The notes under the pieces: generated by a model
What the model was told of the DNA's origin: nothing
Database searches by the model: none
The model's input: the letters and a program-made list of their open reading frames with translations, nothing else
Part shown: in pieces, positions 44,282-52,709 of the stretch
Numbering within the stretch: the first letter of the stretch is position 1
Layout of the letters: the number at the start of each line of letters is the position of its first letter
Made by a program: the position numbers and the translations under genes
Assembly (NCBI GenBank): GCA_903877125.1
Contig: CAIRCM010000200.1
Location: forward strand, 1-61,364
DNA length: 61,364 nucleotides
DNA from: an uncultured Acetobacteraceae bacterium
Lineage (GTDB): Bacteria > Pseudomonadota > Alphaproteobacteria > Acetobacterales > Acetobacteraceae
Reading direction: 5' to 3'

Positions 44282-45112
44282 ATGCCCGATACCCGCATCG
44301 ACGCTGTCGCGATCAAGGAAATGGTCCGAGCCCGCTACGGCGGCATCGCGGCCGGCACCACCGCGTCCTGCTGCGCGCCCTCAACCGCCGCCGAACCCGA
44401 TGCCGGCGATCAGGCCCGGGAGATGGGCTACACGGCCGAGGAACTCGCCGCCGTGCCTGACGGTGCGAATCTCGGCCTTGGCTGCGGCAATCCGCAGGCC
44501 ATTGCGGGGATGCGGCCGGGGGAGGTCGTGCTCGATCTCGGCAGTGGGGCGGGGTTCGATTGCCTGCTTGCGGCGCGCCAGGTCGGCCCGTCCGGCCATG
44601 TGATCGGCGTCGACATGACGCACGAGATGCTGAAAAAGGCCCGCGAGAACGCCGCCAAGGTGGGTGCGGGGAACGTCGAATTCCGCCTCGGCGATCTCGA
44701 GCATTTGCCTGTCGCCGACAATACTGCCGACGTGATCCTGTCGAACTGCGTGATCAACCTCGTCCCTGACAAACCCCAGGTGTTCCGCGAAGCGTTCCGT
44801 GCGTTGAAGCCGGGCGGAAGACTGGCGATTTCCGATGTGGTGAACATGAAGCCGCTGACCCCCGACCTCGCCGGGGATCCGGCGCTCCTGTGCGGCTGCG
44901 TGGCCGGCGCCGCCCCCGCGCTGGAAGTGGAGGCATGGCTCCAGGCGGCCGGCTTTGCCGATGTGCGCGTGACCGTGAAACCCGAAAGCCGCGATCTCGT
45001 CGCAAGCTGGGCACCGGGGCGCGGGATCGAGGACTACGTCGCCTCCGCGATCATCGAGGCGCGCAAGCCGCTGCCGGGCGAAGTCTGCTGTGCCCCGAGC
45101 TGCTGCGCATGA
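44282..45112 (+). CDS. arsM: arsenite S-adenosylmethionine methyltransferase
   Basis: Cytosolic enzyme of 276 aa that methylates As(III). SAM-binding motif VVLDLGSGAGFDCLLAARQV, then GHVIGVDMTHEMLKKARENA. The conserved ArsM cysteines are seen in NLGLGCGNP, ILSNCVINLVPDKPQVF and LLCGCVAGAAPALE. Extra Cys pairs are at the N-terminus (TASCCAPST) and the C-terminus (VCCAPSCCA), which may bind As(III). The stop overlaps the acr3 start. Confidence 0.95.
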   Translation: MPDTRIDAVAIKEMVRARYGGIAAGTTASCCAPSTAAEPDAGDQAREMGYTAEELAAVPDGANLGLGCGNPQAIAGMRPGEVVLDLGSGAGFDCLLAARQVGPSGHVIGVDMTHEMLKKARENAAKVGAGNVEFRLGDLEHLPVADNTADVILSNCVINLVPDKPQVFREAFRALKPGGRLAISDVVNMKPLTPDLAGDPALLCGCVAGAAPALEVEAWLQAAGFADVRVTVKPESRDLVASWAPGRGIEDYVASAIIEARKPLPGEVCCAPSCCA

Positions 45113-46143
45113 AGCCAGCGATGAATCTGTTCGAGCGTTTCCTGACGCTTTGGGTCGCGCTGTGCATCGTCGCCGGCGTCGTTCTGGGCCGAGCGATCCC
45201 AGGGCTGTTCCATGCGCTGGGAAACGCGACGGTCGCGCAGGTCAATCTCCCCGTCGCGGTGCTGGTCTGGCTGATGATCGTGCCGATGCTGCTCAAGATC
45301 GATCCGGCAGCCCTGCGGGAAGTGGGCCAGCATTGGCGTGGCATCGCGGCCACGGTCGGCGTCAATTGGCTGGTCAAACCCTTCTCGATGGCGTTGCTCG
45401 GCTGGCTTTTCATCTCCCATCTGTTCCGGCCTTACCTGCCAGCCGAACAGATCGACAGCTACATCGCCGGGCTGATCCTGCTGGCGGCGGCGCCCTGCAC
45501 CGCGATGGTGTTCGTCTGGTCCAATCTCGTGGAGGGGGAGCCGCATTTCACCCTGTCGCAGGTGGCGCTCAACGACGCGATCATGGTCGTGGCCTTCGCG
45601 CCGATCGTGGCGCTGCTGCTGGGCCTGTCGTCGATCACCGTGCCATGGGACACGCTTTTGCTGTCCGTGCTCCTCTACATCGTCGTGCCGGTCGCCGTGG
45701 CGCAGCTTTGGCGGCGGTTGGTCATGACGCGCGGCGGCGCGGCGGCTTTGTCCGGCCTGCTGAGCAAGCTGGGGCCGCTTTCGTTGTCGGCATTGCTCCT
45801 GACGCTCGTGCTGCTGTTCGGTCTGCAAGGTGAGCAGATCACCCGTCAGCCACTCGTGATCGTGATGCTGGCGGTGCCGATCCTGATCCAGGTCTACTTC
45901 AACGCCGGCCTGGCTTATTGGCTCAACCGCCAACTCGGGGTCGAGTGGTGTGTGGCCGGGCCTTCCGCGCTGATCGGCGCCAGCAACTTCTTCGAGCTTG
46001 CGGTCGCGACCGCGATCGTTCTGTTCGGATTCCAGTCCGGCGCTGCGCTCGCGACGGTCGTCGGTGTGCTGGTCGAAGTGCCGGTTATGCTGTCCGTGGT
46101 TCACATCGTCCGCCGTTCGCGGCCTTGGTACGAACGGGGATGA
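45109..46143 (+). CDS. acr3: ACR3-family arsenite efflux transporter
   Basis: Inner-membrane As(III) carrier of 344 aa with about ten helices. Family motifs are VLVWLMIVPMLLKIDPAALR, GVNWLVKPFSMALLGWLF, the conserved Cys in LLAAAPCTAMVFVWSNLVEG and ASNFFELAVATAIVLFGFQS. The start overlaps the arsM stop by 4 bp (ATGA); an ATG 12 bp downstream is also possible. Both neighbours overlap it, so arsM, acr3 and the MFS gene are translationally coupled. Confidence 0.95.
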   Translation: MKPAMNLFERFLTLWVALCIVAGVVLGRAIPGLFHALGNATVAQVNLPVAVLVWLMIVPMLLKIDPAALREVGQHWRGIAATVGVNWLVKPFSMALLGWLFISHLFRPYLPAEQIDSYIAGLILLAAAPCTAMVFVWSNLVEGEPHFTLSQVALNDAIMVVAFAPIVALLLGLSSITVPWDTLLLSVLLYIVVPVAVAQLWRRLVMTRGGAAALSGLLSKLGPLSLSALLLTLVLLFGLQGEQITRQPLVIVMLAVPILIQVYFNAGLAYWLNRQLGVEWCVAGPSALIGASNFFELAVATAIVLFGFQSGAALATVVGVLVEVPVMLSVVHIVRRSRPWYERG

Positions 46144-47354
46144 CGCCGCCGCTGCCCGGCAGCAAGGCTTTCGTGCGCGCGATCGTTCTCGCTCAGGTGC
46201 TGACGCAGATCGGCGCCTTCGCCCTGCCTGCTTTGTTGCCTGGTTTTATCGCGCGCTGGAGTTTGTCCGGGACCGAGGCTGGGTGGTTGGTCGGGGTTTT
46301 CTTCGCGGCCTATGTCGTCGCCGTACCGGTGCTGCTGGCGCTGACGGACCGACTGCCGGCGCGGCACGTCTATCTGCTGGGTGCGGGCTGCACCGCGATT
46401 TCGCACTTCGGGTTCGCGTTGCTGGCGGATGGCTTCTGGTCCGGCCTCATTTTTCGGGCGCTTGCCGGGATCGGCTGGGCTGGGGCTTACATGCCGGGTC
46501 TCAAAGCGATCGCCGATCCGCTGGAGGGCACCGCCCAATCGCGGGCTGTTTCATTGCATGCCGCGGGTGTCGGCATATCCGGTGCCGCATCGTTCGTGGT
46601 TGCTGGCATCATGGCGTCGGTTGCCGGGCCGACCGCCGCGTTTTTGTTGGGTGGGATCGCGGCGTGCTGTGCCTTTCTGATCGCCGGCTTTGTCATGCCT
46701 GCCCGACTGCCGCGCCGAGCGAATGCGCCCGCGCCGGCGGCGCTGCTGGATTTTCGGCCAGTCATCCGGAATCGCGCGGCCATGGCCTGGATTGCCGGCT
46801 ACACCGCACACACCTGGGAGCTTGCCGTTTTGAGGGCCTTGGGTGTGACATTTCTTGCGATGGCAATCGCGCGCAATGGCGCGCCGCCCGGGCTTCCCGA
46901 ACCAACGGCCCTTTTCACCGCCGCGGGGCTCGCGGGCGTCGCTGTGTCGGTGACCGGCAATGAACTGGCGCAACGTTTCGGCCGTTTACGGCTGGTCACA
47001 GTCGCGATTTCTGCGGCGGCCTTGCTCTCGGTGCTGGCCGGCATGAGCGCGGCGCTATCCGCAACGGTTGCCGCGCTTGTGGTGGTGCTGTGGAACATGA
47101 CGATCTATCTCGACAGTTCGGCGCTCACGGCCGGCACCGTTCAGGCGGCCGATCCTGCCCGTCGCGGCGCCACCATGGGGTTGCACAGCATGTGCGGTTA
47201 CGCGGGTGGATTTGTCGGGCCTCTCGTGGTCGGGATTGCGCTCGACAGCTTCGGCCGCGATACCGTCATCGGCTGGAGCATCGGTTTTGGACATGCCGCC
47301 GTCGTGACGCTGCTGGCGCTTTGGATGCTCAGGCGGTTGTCGGCGTCGGCATGA
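46140..47354 (+). CDS. MFS transporter of the ars operon
   Basis: Major facilitator of 404 aa with 12 predicted helices (LAQVLTQIGAFALPALLPGF at the start, ALTDRLPARHVYLLGAGC as the cytoplasmic A-motif region). It overlaps acr3 by 4 bp, so it belongs to the arsenic operon, but its substrate is unknown; organoarsenicals or other drugs are possible. It is followed by repeat element copy C. Confidence 0.86.
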   Translation: MTPPLPGSKAFVRAIVLAQVLTQIGAFALPALLPGFIARWSLSGTEAGWLVGVFFAAYVVAVPVLLALTDRLPARHVYLLGAGCTAISHFGFALLADGFWSGLIFRALAGIGWAGAYMPGLKAIADPLEGTAQSRAVSLHAAGVGISGAASFVVAGIMASVAGPTAAFLLGGIAACCAFLIAGFVMPARLPRRANAPAPAALLDFRPVIRNRAAMAWIAGYTAHTWELAVLRALGVTFLAMAIARNGAPPGLPEPTALFTAAGLAGVAVSVTGNELAQRFGRLRLVTVAISAAALLSVLAGMSAALSATVAALVVVLWNMTIYLDSSALTAGTVQAADPARRGATMGLHSMCGYAGGFVGPLVVGIALDSFGRDTVIGWSIGFGHAAVVTLLALWMLRRLSASA

Positions 47355-47494
47355 TGCGCGTCGCCGTGTGATTCCACCTCTGGCGATCACGCTATAGAGC
47401 ACGATCGGGTCAAGTTGACCCAATCGTGCTCTATAAATCTTTGTTTGATCGCGTGATTCACGCCGCCGTGTGATTCCACCTCTGGCGATCACGC
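47355..47494. repeat. dispersed palindromic intergenic element, copy C (extended)
   Basis: A long inverted repeat ATAGAGCACGATCGGGTCA / TGACCCAATCGTGCTCTAT (47394-47434, one mismatch, 3-nt loop) is followed by GTTTGATCGCGTGATTCACG and a distal module ending GGCGATCACGC (47494). A second distal module (GTGTGATTCCACCTCTGGCG) lies before the hairpin at 47367-47393. It fills the gap between the convergent MFS and VanZ-like genes, where it could end transcription from both sides. Confidence 0.88.
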
Positions 47495-47495
47495 G

Positions 47496-48941
47496 CTAGA
47501 AATTCTCGACCTCCGCGTCAGGCGTCGATTTCACCGTCGCTTCCCGCAGGCGCGCTGCCGCCGCACGTTCCCGCCATCCGAGCCCGTGGGCCGTTACGCG
47601 CACCAAGCGGGGCAGGGTGATTGCCTCCAACATGTGCCAGACGCTGGGCATGAGCTTCGCGGTCAGCAATGCCGTGAAGGCCGCGACGGCGATGTCGTTC
47701 ACATCGCCTTGCAGGCCTGGACGGAAGAAGCGGCACGCCTCTACCGCCGTGGCCAACAACAACGCCCAGCAGAATGCCCAATGGGGCCGAATGCCGCGAG
47801 CCCAGGCCAACAGCCCCAAGGGGGCGTACATCACGAGATGAGCCACGATATTCTTTGCCGCGGCGGCTTTTGTTACAATATAAAGATTGAACAGCGGTAA
47901 CAGGCCGAGGGGATAGAGCGCGGCGATCGCGTCGTCCAAGCTCAGCCAATGTCGGGACACCAGGCCGTTCACGCTTGCCAGCAACACCAGGTAGATCGGT
48001 ACCGGAAGCAGCGACCATCGCGCCAGTTGCCGGTGCAGTGCCGCGGGGTCGCGGCGAATGATCCAAGGCATGATCCAGATGCCGACCATCATGCCAACGA
48101 CGCGTACCGCCAACGCTATCAGGGTCGGTGTGCCGCTCAGCAACAGGCAGTTCAGCAGAAATACCGCTGTTTGCCATGCCAAACCGTGCATCATCGCATG
48201 ACCGAACATCCGGTTGCGGCTGCGCGGCGCCAGGACCATCAGCACCCCGAACGGCACCAGGGCTAGTCCGCTGGCGATCAATACCATCGCCTGGACGATG
48301 CGTGGGCGCCCTGCCCCGGGCATCGCGAACAGCAGGCTGGGTACCTGATCCAGCCGCGTCGCCAGATCGTCCCAACTCAACGCGAAGTCGAGCGGCATCA
48401 GGATGAAGATGGATATTCCCACCGCATAAACGATCAGTATCGTCCGCAGCGTCTCGCGCGCCCCGCCTGCCCGGCGCCATGCCAGTCGCACCAGGTGAGC
48501 ATGGCTCAACGCGAACAGCGCGATCCCGATGGTTGCCCCCAGAACCTGCGCCACCATGTAGTTGAGCGTGACCGTGCGCGGCGGGAAATAGAGCTGAGCA
48601 TATTTCATCCCCAGTACGAACGCCGCACTCAGCAACAGGGCCAGCAGAAAGGTGACAGGACCGGCGCCCTTGCGCGGTGCCATCACCGCGGTCAGGAGGA
48701 AGCCGAACGGCACCAGCATGGACAGATTGCCCATCCAGTCCGCGCGCTGATCCGACCCGTTTTCGACCCAGACCGAAGTCCTCGTTACGAAGGTTTGCCA
48801 CGCCGTATCCGCATCGAGCGGCACGTAGTGCATGCCGGTCGGCCCGACGATCGTGCTGGCATAGGCGATCGTGACCGCGACCAGCAGCAGCCAGGGCAGG
48901 AAGCGGATGTTCGGAAATCGTGTCTGACGCCGATCCGGCAT
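47496..48941 (-). CDS. double VanZ-like membrane protein
   Basis: Integral membrane protein of 481 aa with about 12-13 helices. A VanZ-like unit is seen near residues 60-150 (WMGNLSMLVPFGFLLTAVMA, PRTVTLNYMVAQVLGATIGI) and again near 355-440 (NIVAHLVMYAPLGLLAWARG, ACRFFRPGLQGDVNDIAVAA). VanZ proteins confer teicoplanin tolerance or accompany exopolysaccharide and exosortase systems; here the role is unknown. The stop lies 2 bp from repeat copy C. It follows the aminotransferase by gene order only, being convergent with the ars operon. Confidence 0.85.
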   Translation of the reverse strand: MPDRRQTRFPNIRFLPWLLLVAVTIAYASTIVGPTGMHYVPLDADTAWQTFVTRTSVWVENGSDQRADWMGNLSMLVPFGFLLTAVMAPRKGAGPVTFLLALLLSAAFVLGMKYAQLYFPPRTVTLNYMVAQVLGATIGIALFALSHAHLVRLAWRRAGGARETLRTILIVYAVGISIFILMPLDFALSWDDLATRLDQVPSLLFAMPGAGRPRIVQAMVLIASGLALVPFGVLMVLAPRSRNRMFGHAMMHGLAWQTAVFLLNCLLLSGTPTLIALAVRVVGMMVGIWIMPWIIRRDPAALHRQLARWSLLPVPIYLVLLASVNGLVSRHWLSLDDAIAALYPLGLLPLFNLYIVTKAAAAKNIVAHLVMYAPLGLLAWARGIRPHWAFCWALLLATAVEACRFFRPGLQGDVNDIAVAAFTALLTAKLMPSVWHMLEAITLPRLVRVTAHGLGWRERAAAARLREATVKSTPDAEVENF

Positions 48942-48945
48942 GGCG

Positions 48946-50322
48946 TCAGTTCCCCCGCACCGCCGCCCAGGTATCGTCCAACGCCCGGGTCAGTCGCGCC
49001 GCGATCTCATCGATTTCCGCCTCGGTCACGATAAGCGGCGGCGAGAACGCGACCCGGTCGCCGATCAGCCGGGCGATCAGCCCGTGTTCGCGCGCATACC
49101 GGTCCACCATCGCGCCAACCTTCCGAGCGGGGTCGAACAGCGCCCGCGTCGCCTTGTCGGCCACCAACTCGATCCCGACGATCATGCCGACGCCGCGCAC
49201 CTCGCCCACCAGAGGATGATCGATCAGCCGGCCCAGGGTCTGCTGCAAGTACGGTCCGACGCGTTGGACATGCCCGATCATGTCCATCTCGTCGTAGATT
49301 TTGAGTGTTTCCATCGCGACCGCCGTGGTCACGGGGTGCCCGGCATAGGTGAATCCGTGCGCGAAATTCCCGAGCTTGCGGCTTTCGTCCAGCATTGCCT
49401 CGAACACGCGCTGATTGATCAGGGTGGCCGAGATCGGCTGCATCCCCGCCGACAGGGCCTTGGCGCAGGAAATCATGTCGGGTTTCAGATCGTAGGTCTG
49501 CGACCCCCACATGTTCCCCGTCCGCCCGAACCCGCAGATGACCTCATCGGCGATGAACAGCAGATCGTATTTTCGGATGACCGCCTGCATCTTTTCCCAG
49601 TAAGTCCGCGGCGGCGGCAGCCCGCCCCCCGCGCCCATCACCGGCTCGCCGATGAACGCGCCGACCGTGTCCGGGCCCTCCCGCAGAATCAGGTCCTCGA
49701 ACGCGGCTGCCAGTCTTGTCGCGTACTGTTCCTCACTCTCCCCGTCCTGGTGGTCGCGGTAGTAGTGGGGATATTCGGTATGGAAGAACCCGGGATACGG
49801 CAGCCCGAAATCGGCATGCATGTCGGCTTTCCCCGACGCGCTGATCGAGGTCCCGGTGCTCCCATGGTACCCCATCTTCCGCCCGATGATCTTCCGCTTT
49901 CCCGGCTTCCCGATCGCCGCGTGATAGTACCAGACCAGCTTGATCGCGGTGTCGTTCGCTTCCGATCCCGAGCATTGAAACAGCACCTTGCTCATCGGTA
50001 CCGGCGCGATGGACAGGAGTTTTTCGGCCAGATCGACCCCGTTCTCGTTCGTCGTGCCGCGGTACAGATGGTAGTAGCCCAGCTTCCGCATCTGCTCGTA
50101 AGCGACCCGAGCCAGTCGTTCCGAGGCATATCCAAGCGAGGCGCACCAAAGCCCGGCTGCTGCGTCGAGATACTCCTTCCCGCTGTCGTCGGTGACGAAG
50201 CATCCGCGCCCCGCGCCGATCACCAGCGGCCCTTCGGCCAGATGCGTGACGAGGTTGGTCTGCGGATGCACGATCGAGGCGATATCGCGTGCCTGGACCG
50301 AATTGGGGGCGAGGTATGTCAT
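48946..50322 (-). CDS. class III PLP-dependent aminotransferase
   Basis: Enzyme of 458 aa, omega-amino acid:pyruvate type. Cofactor and substrate motifs are [17 protein letters not shown], the long loop [20 protein letters not shown], the PLP lysine in [20 protein letters not shown], and [20 protein letters not shown]. The start at 50322 ([10 protein letters not shown]) has a GGGAGA ribosome binding site 7 nt upstream. Substrate could be a diamine, beta-alanine or similar amine. The gene ends 4 bp before the start of the VanZ-like gene, which follows it on the same strand. Confidence 0.9.
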   Translation of the reverse strand: MTYLAPNSVQARDIASIVHPQTNLVTHLAEGPLVIGAGRGCFVTDDSGKEYLDAAAGLWCASLGYASERLARVAYEQMRKLGYYHLYRGTTNENGVDLAEKLLSIAPVPMSKVLFQCSGSEANDTAIKLVWYYHAAIGKPGKRKIIGRKMGYHGSTGTSISASGKADMHADFGLPYPGFFHTEYPHYYRDHQDGESEEQYATRLAAAFEDLILREGPDTVGAFIGEPVMGAGGGLPPPRTYWEKMQAVIRKYDLLFIADEVICGFGRTGNMWGSQTYDLKPDMISCAKALSAGMQPISATLINQRVFEAMLDESRKLGNFAHGFTYAGHPVTTAVAMETLKIYDEMDMIGHVQRVGPYLQQTLGRLIDHPLVGEVRGVGMIVGIELVADKATRALFDPARKVGAMVDRYAREHGLIARLIGDRVAFSPPLIVTEAEIDEIAARLTRALDDTWAAVRGN

Positions 50323-50395
50323 CGGCATTCTCCCGGTTTGGCTCGGCAGCTTAAACCTCGTTGACAGGGTTAGGCAGGGGGATAGGCTCCGCCGC

Positions 50396-51262
50396 ATGGA
50401 AGAAATGCACAAGGTCAACCTGCATCTGGTTTCCGATGCCACGGGCGAAACCCTGAACGCTCTCGCGCGCGCGACGATCGTGCAGTTCAAGCACGCCGAC
50501 GTCGTGCATCACCGCTGGAACATGATCCGCACCCGCTTCCAGCTCCATCGCGTGATCGAGGGGATCGAGGCCGAACCCGGCCCGGTTCTGTCCACCATCG
50601 TCGACCAGGGTCTGCGCGCCGAGCTGGAGAAAATCTGCCAACAGCGGAATCTGCCGATCGTGAACGTCCTCGATCCCGTGCTGACCATGCTCCAGGAGTA
50701 TATCGGCGAACAGGCGATTGCCCGCCCCGGCCAGCAATACGTCATGAACAACGACTATTTCCGCCGCATCGATGCCATGCACTACGTGCTCGCCCACGAC
50801 GACGGGCAGGCCCACACCAACCTCGCCGAGGCCGACGTGATCCTCGTCGGCGTTTCGCGCAGTTCCAAAACGCCGACCTGCTTTTATCTCGCCAACCGCG
50901 GGATCAAGGCGGCCAACGTTCCCCTGGTTCCCGGCGCGCCCGACGTTCCCGGCCTCGCCAACCCGCGCTGCCCGGTGATTGGCCTGACGCTCGACGACAG
51001 CGCGCTCATCGAAATCCGCCGCCACCGCCTGAAACTGATCGGTGCCACCGGCGCGGCCGGGTTCGCCCGCCAGGGTGGGACCGAATACGTGGACGAGGAC
51101 GCGGTGAAGAAGGAACTCCTCTGGGCACGCCGTCTTTGCACCAGCAACGGCTGGCCGGTCATCGACGTCACCCGCCGGTCCATCGAGGAGACCGCCGCGA
51201 CCGTCCTCCAACTGATGGAAGCATGGCACCGCCGGCGTGAAAAAACCGCCGCACCCCTGTGA
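50396..51262 (+). CDS. pyruvate, water dikinase / PPDK regulatory protein (DUF299)
   Basis: Bifunctional kinase/phosphorylase of 288 aa that turns PEP synthase or PPDK off and on by threonine phosphorylation. Motifs: [20 protein letters not shown], the P-loop-like [40 protein letters not shown] and [23 protein letters not shown] at 50361 and TAGGCT at 50383 could give a nearly leaderless mRNA; no ribosome binding site is visible. ATG 50405 is an alternative start. It is divergent from the aminotransferase. Confidence 0.92.
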   Translation: MEEMHKVNLHLVSDATGETLNALARATIVQFKHADVVHHRWNMIRTRFQLHRVIEGIEAEPGPVLSTIVDQGLRAELEKICQQRNLPIVNVLDPVLTMLQEYIGEQAIARPGQQYVMNNDYFRRIDAMHYVLAHDDGQAHTNLAEADVILVGVSRSSKTPTCFYLANRGIKAANVPLVPGAPDVPGLANPRCPVIGLTLDDSALIEIRRHRLKLIGATGAAGFARQGGTEYVDEDAVKKELLWARRLCTSNGWPVIDVTRRSIEETAATVLQLMEAWHRRREKTAAPL

Positions 51263-51345
51263 TTTTAGAAAAGATTCGCTTGCGCGGCGCGGAATAACCG
51301 CGTCACACTCCTGCTGTCTTCAACCAACTGAAAGGAGGTGATCCA

Positions 51346-51411
51346 GTGTCTCATTGTTCCTTGGCGTCCCATGTTGTGGCTCGGATCGCCGGCGCGAACG
51401 CGACGGCGTAG
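51346..51411 (+). CDS. 21-codon mini-ORF with an exceptional ribosome binding site
   Basis: GTG-started ORF encoding MSHCSLASHVVARIAGANATA. It is preceded by GAAAGGAGGTGATCCAG (51330-51346), 17 nt exactly complementary to the expected 3' end of alphaproteobacterial 16S rRNA, far beyond a normal Shine-Dalgarno. Spacing from GGAGG to GTG is 7 nt, ideal for initiation. It lies between the PPDK-regulator gene and tag, followed by a palindrome and a strong hairpin. A leader peptide or regulatory sRNA is more likely than an enzyme. Homologues could not be checked here. Confidence 0.55.
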   Translation: MSHCSLASHVVARIAGANATA

Positions 51412-51420
51412 ATTACCCCG

Positions 51421-51478
51421 GTCCGATATCGGACAGTCATAAACAATGCTCGGGTCTCGGGGGTCACCTCGGGACCCG
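51421..51478. promoter_or_regulatory. palindrome plus strong hairpin between mini-ORF and tag
   Basis: GTCCGATATCGGAC (51421-51434) is a perfect 14-bp palindrome. It is followed by CGGGTCTCGGGG (51451-51462) and CCTCGGGACCCG (51467-51478), a 12-bp stem (two G-U pairs if RNA) with a 4-nt loop. The sequence after it is AATTGTATT, not a T-run, so it is a weak candidate terminator; the pair may act as an attenuator for tag, which starts 22 bp downstream. Confidence 0.55.
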
Positions 51479-51499
51479 AATTGTATTCAGGGGGATAGT

Positions 51500-52045
51500 A
51501 TGACCCGCTGCAAATGGGCCGAAGGCGCTGACGCCGCCATGCAGGCCTATCACGACACCGAATGGGGCATTCCCGAGCACGACGATACCAAACTATTCGA
51601 AATGCTGACGCTGGAGGGCGCGCAAGCCGGCTTGTCCTGGCGAACGGTGCTGATGCGTCGCGATGCCTACCGGGAGGCCTACCACGGCTTCGACATCGAA
51701 CGTGTTGCCGCCATGACCGACGCCGCGCTTGAATTGCTCCTGACCAGTTCGGGCCTGATCCGCAACCGGCTGAAGATCTATTCCGTGCGCGACAATGCCC
51801 GGGCGGCGCTGGCCCTTGGCGGCTTGAACGATTTCCTGTGGGGCCTTGTGCCCGGTGCCCCCATCGTGAACCGCTGGACGGCTTCGTCCCAGGTGCCGGC
51901 GACGACCCCTGCTTCGGACGCCATGAGCAAGACGTTACGCAAACGCGGATTTCGGTTTGTGGGCTCGACGATCTGTTACGCGTTCATGCAGGCGACGGGG
52001 ATGGTGGACGACCATTTGACGACGTGTTTCCGGTGTCGTTCGTAA
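51500..52045 (+). CDS. tag: DNA-3-methyladenine glycosylase I
   Basis: Base-excision repair enzyme of 181 aa. It has the Tag signature MTRCKWAEGADAAMQAYHDT, EWGIPEHDDTKLFEMLTLEG, AQAGLSWRTVLMRRDAYREA and GFRFVGSTICYAFMQATGMV with DDHL. The start ATG 51500 follows AGGGGGAT; the longer ORF from 51446 runs through the hairpin and is rejected. It removes N3-methyladenine from DNA. Confidence 0.95.
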   Translation: MTRCKWAEGADAAMQAYHDTEWGIPEHDDTKLFEMLTLEGAQAGLSWRTVLMRRDAYREAYHGFDIERVAAMTDAALELLLTSSGLIRNRLKIYSVRDNARAALALGGLNDFLWGLVPGAPIVNRWTASSQVPATTPASDAMSKTLRKRGFRFVGSTICYAFMQATGMVDDHLTTCFRCRS

Positions 52046-52330
52046 ACGGCTGGGACTGTCCCCAACGGTGGGACCGATCGGATCTAAAACGTCAGGGTCG
52101 GACAGGCCGGGCGATAACTTGGGCCGGGGCCACCGCGTGCCTATTGAGAAACGAATCCAGCGCAGATGGCGGGTTGCCCAGCCCCCTGCCCCGTGCCGCG
52201 ATCGGTAGCGCTGTTTCGCACAGAGAACACGGAGAAAGATGAAGCCACAGAGGCCGCCGAAACCGGCACAGACCTCGCATCGGTCGAGGTTAACAATGCC
52301 CGATGAGTGGAACCCGTCAAGAAAAGACCT

Positions 52331-52492
52331 CCATTGCCCATCCTCCTCGGCAGGCTGGGATACAGGCCCCTCCCGCAATGACGACCGTCGCTCGGGCGGG
52401 CGGTTGAGCCAGTTGCGCCGTCTGTTGACCAACGAGGTCGAATCCCAGCACGGCCGCATCCTGGTCAGGTTGTTTCAGGACCTCAACGCCAT
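52331..52492 (+). pseudogene. remnant of a TIR gene, partial copy of the downstream TIR protein
   Basis: Bases 52374-52492 align without gaps to 52752-52870 inside the TIR gene, with about 13 mismatches in 119 bp (RSGGRLSQLRRLLTNE, FQDLNA). The sequence before it (52331 onward, CCATTGCCCAT...) also matches the region before the intact TIR gene (52653 onward), so the upstream sequence was copied too, but about 50 bp holding the start codon are missing. The homology ends abruptly near the palindrome at 52512. Not functional. Confidence 0.82.
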
Positions 52493-52511
52493 GCACCGGC
52501 CTGCCACCCCT

Positions 52512-52540
52512 CGTCATCCCGGCGCATGCCGGGACCCACG
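52512..52540. repeat. REP-like palindrome, left copy
   Basis: The 29-nt sequence CGTCATCCCGGCGCATGCCG plus GGACCCACG is identical to 54284-54312. The core CCCGGC-GCAT-GCCGGG folds as a hairpin. The two copies lie on either side of the TIR gene, in the same orientation. Confidence 0.8.
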
Positions 52541-52709
52541 ACTGGCGGCGCCTCGGACCTCGATCGTCATGCGAGAAACACGGTCTGTCGCTCACACCGA
52601 ACGCCATCGGAGCCTTCCGTTTCGCCGACTGTTCGCCCGCCCAGCCGCACCCCCATTGCCCATACCCCCCGCCACGCTAGGATAGAACCTCCTCTCGCAA
52701 CGGTCCCGC

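Noticed and set aside
47394-47434. Simple Rho-independent terminator for the ars operon
   Set aside because: The hairpin belongs to a dispersed repeat found in non-terminal places as well; termination may be a side effect.
52239-52685. 148-codon ORF before the TIR gene
   Set aside because: Its only recognisable part is the TIR remnant; it lacks the proper start and continues into a palindrome.
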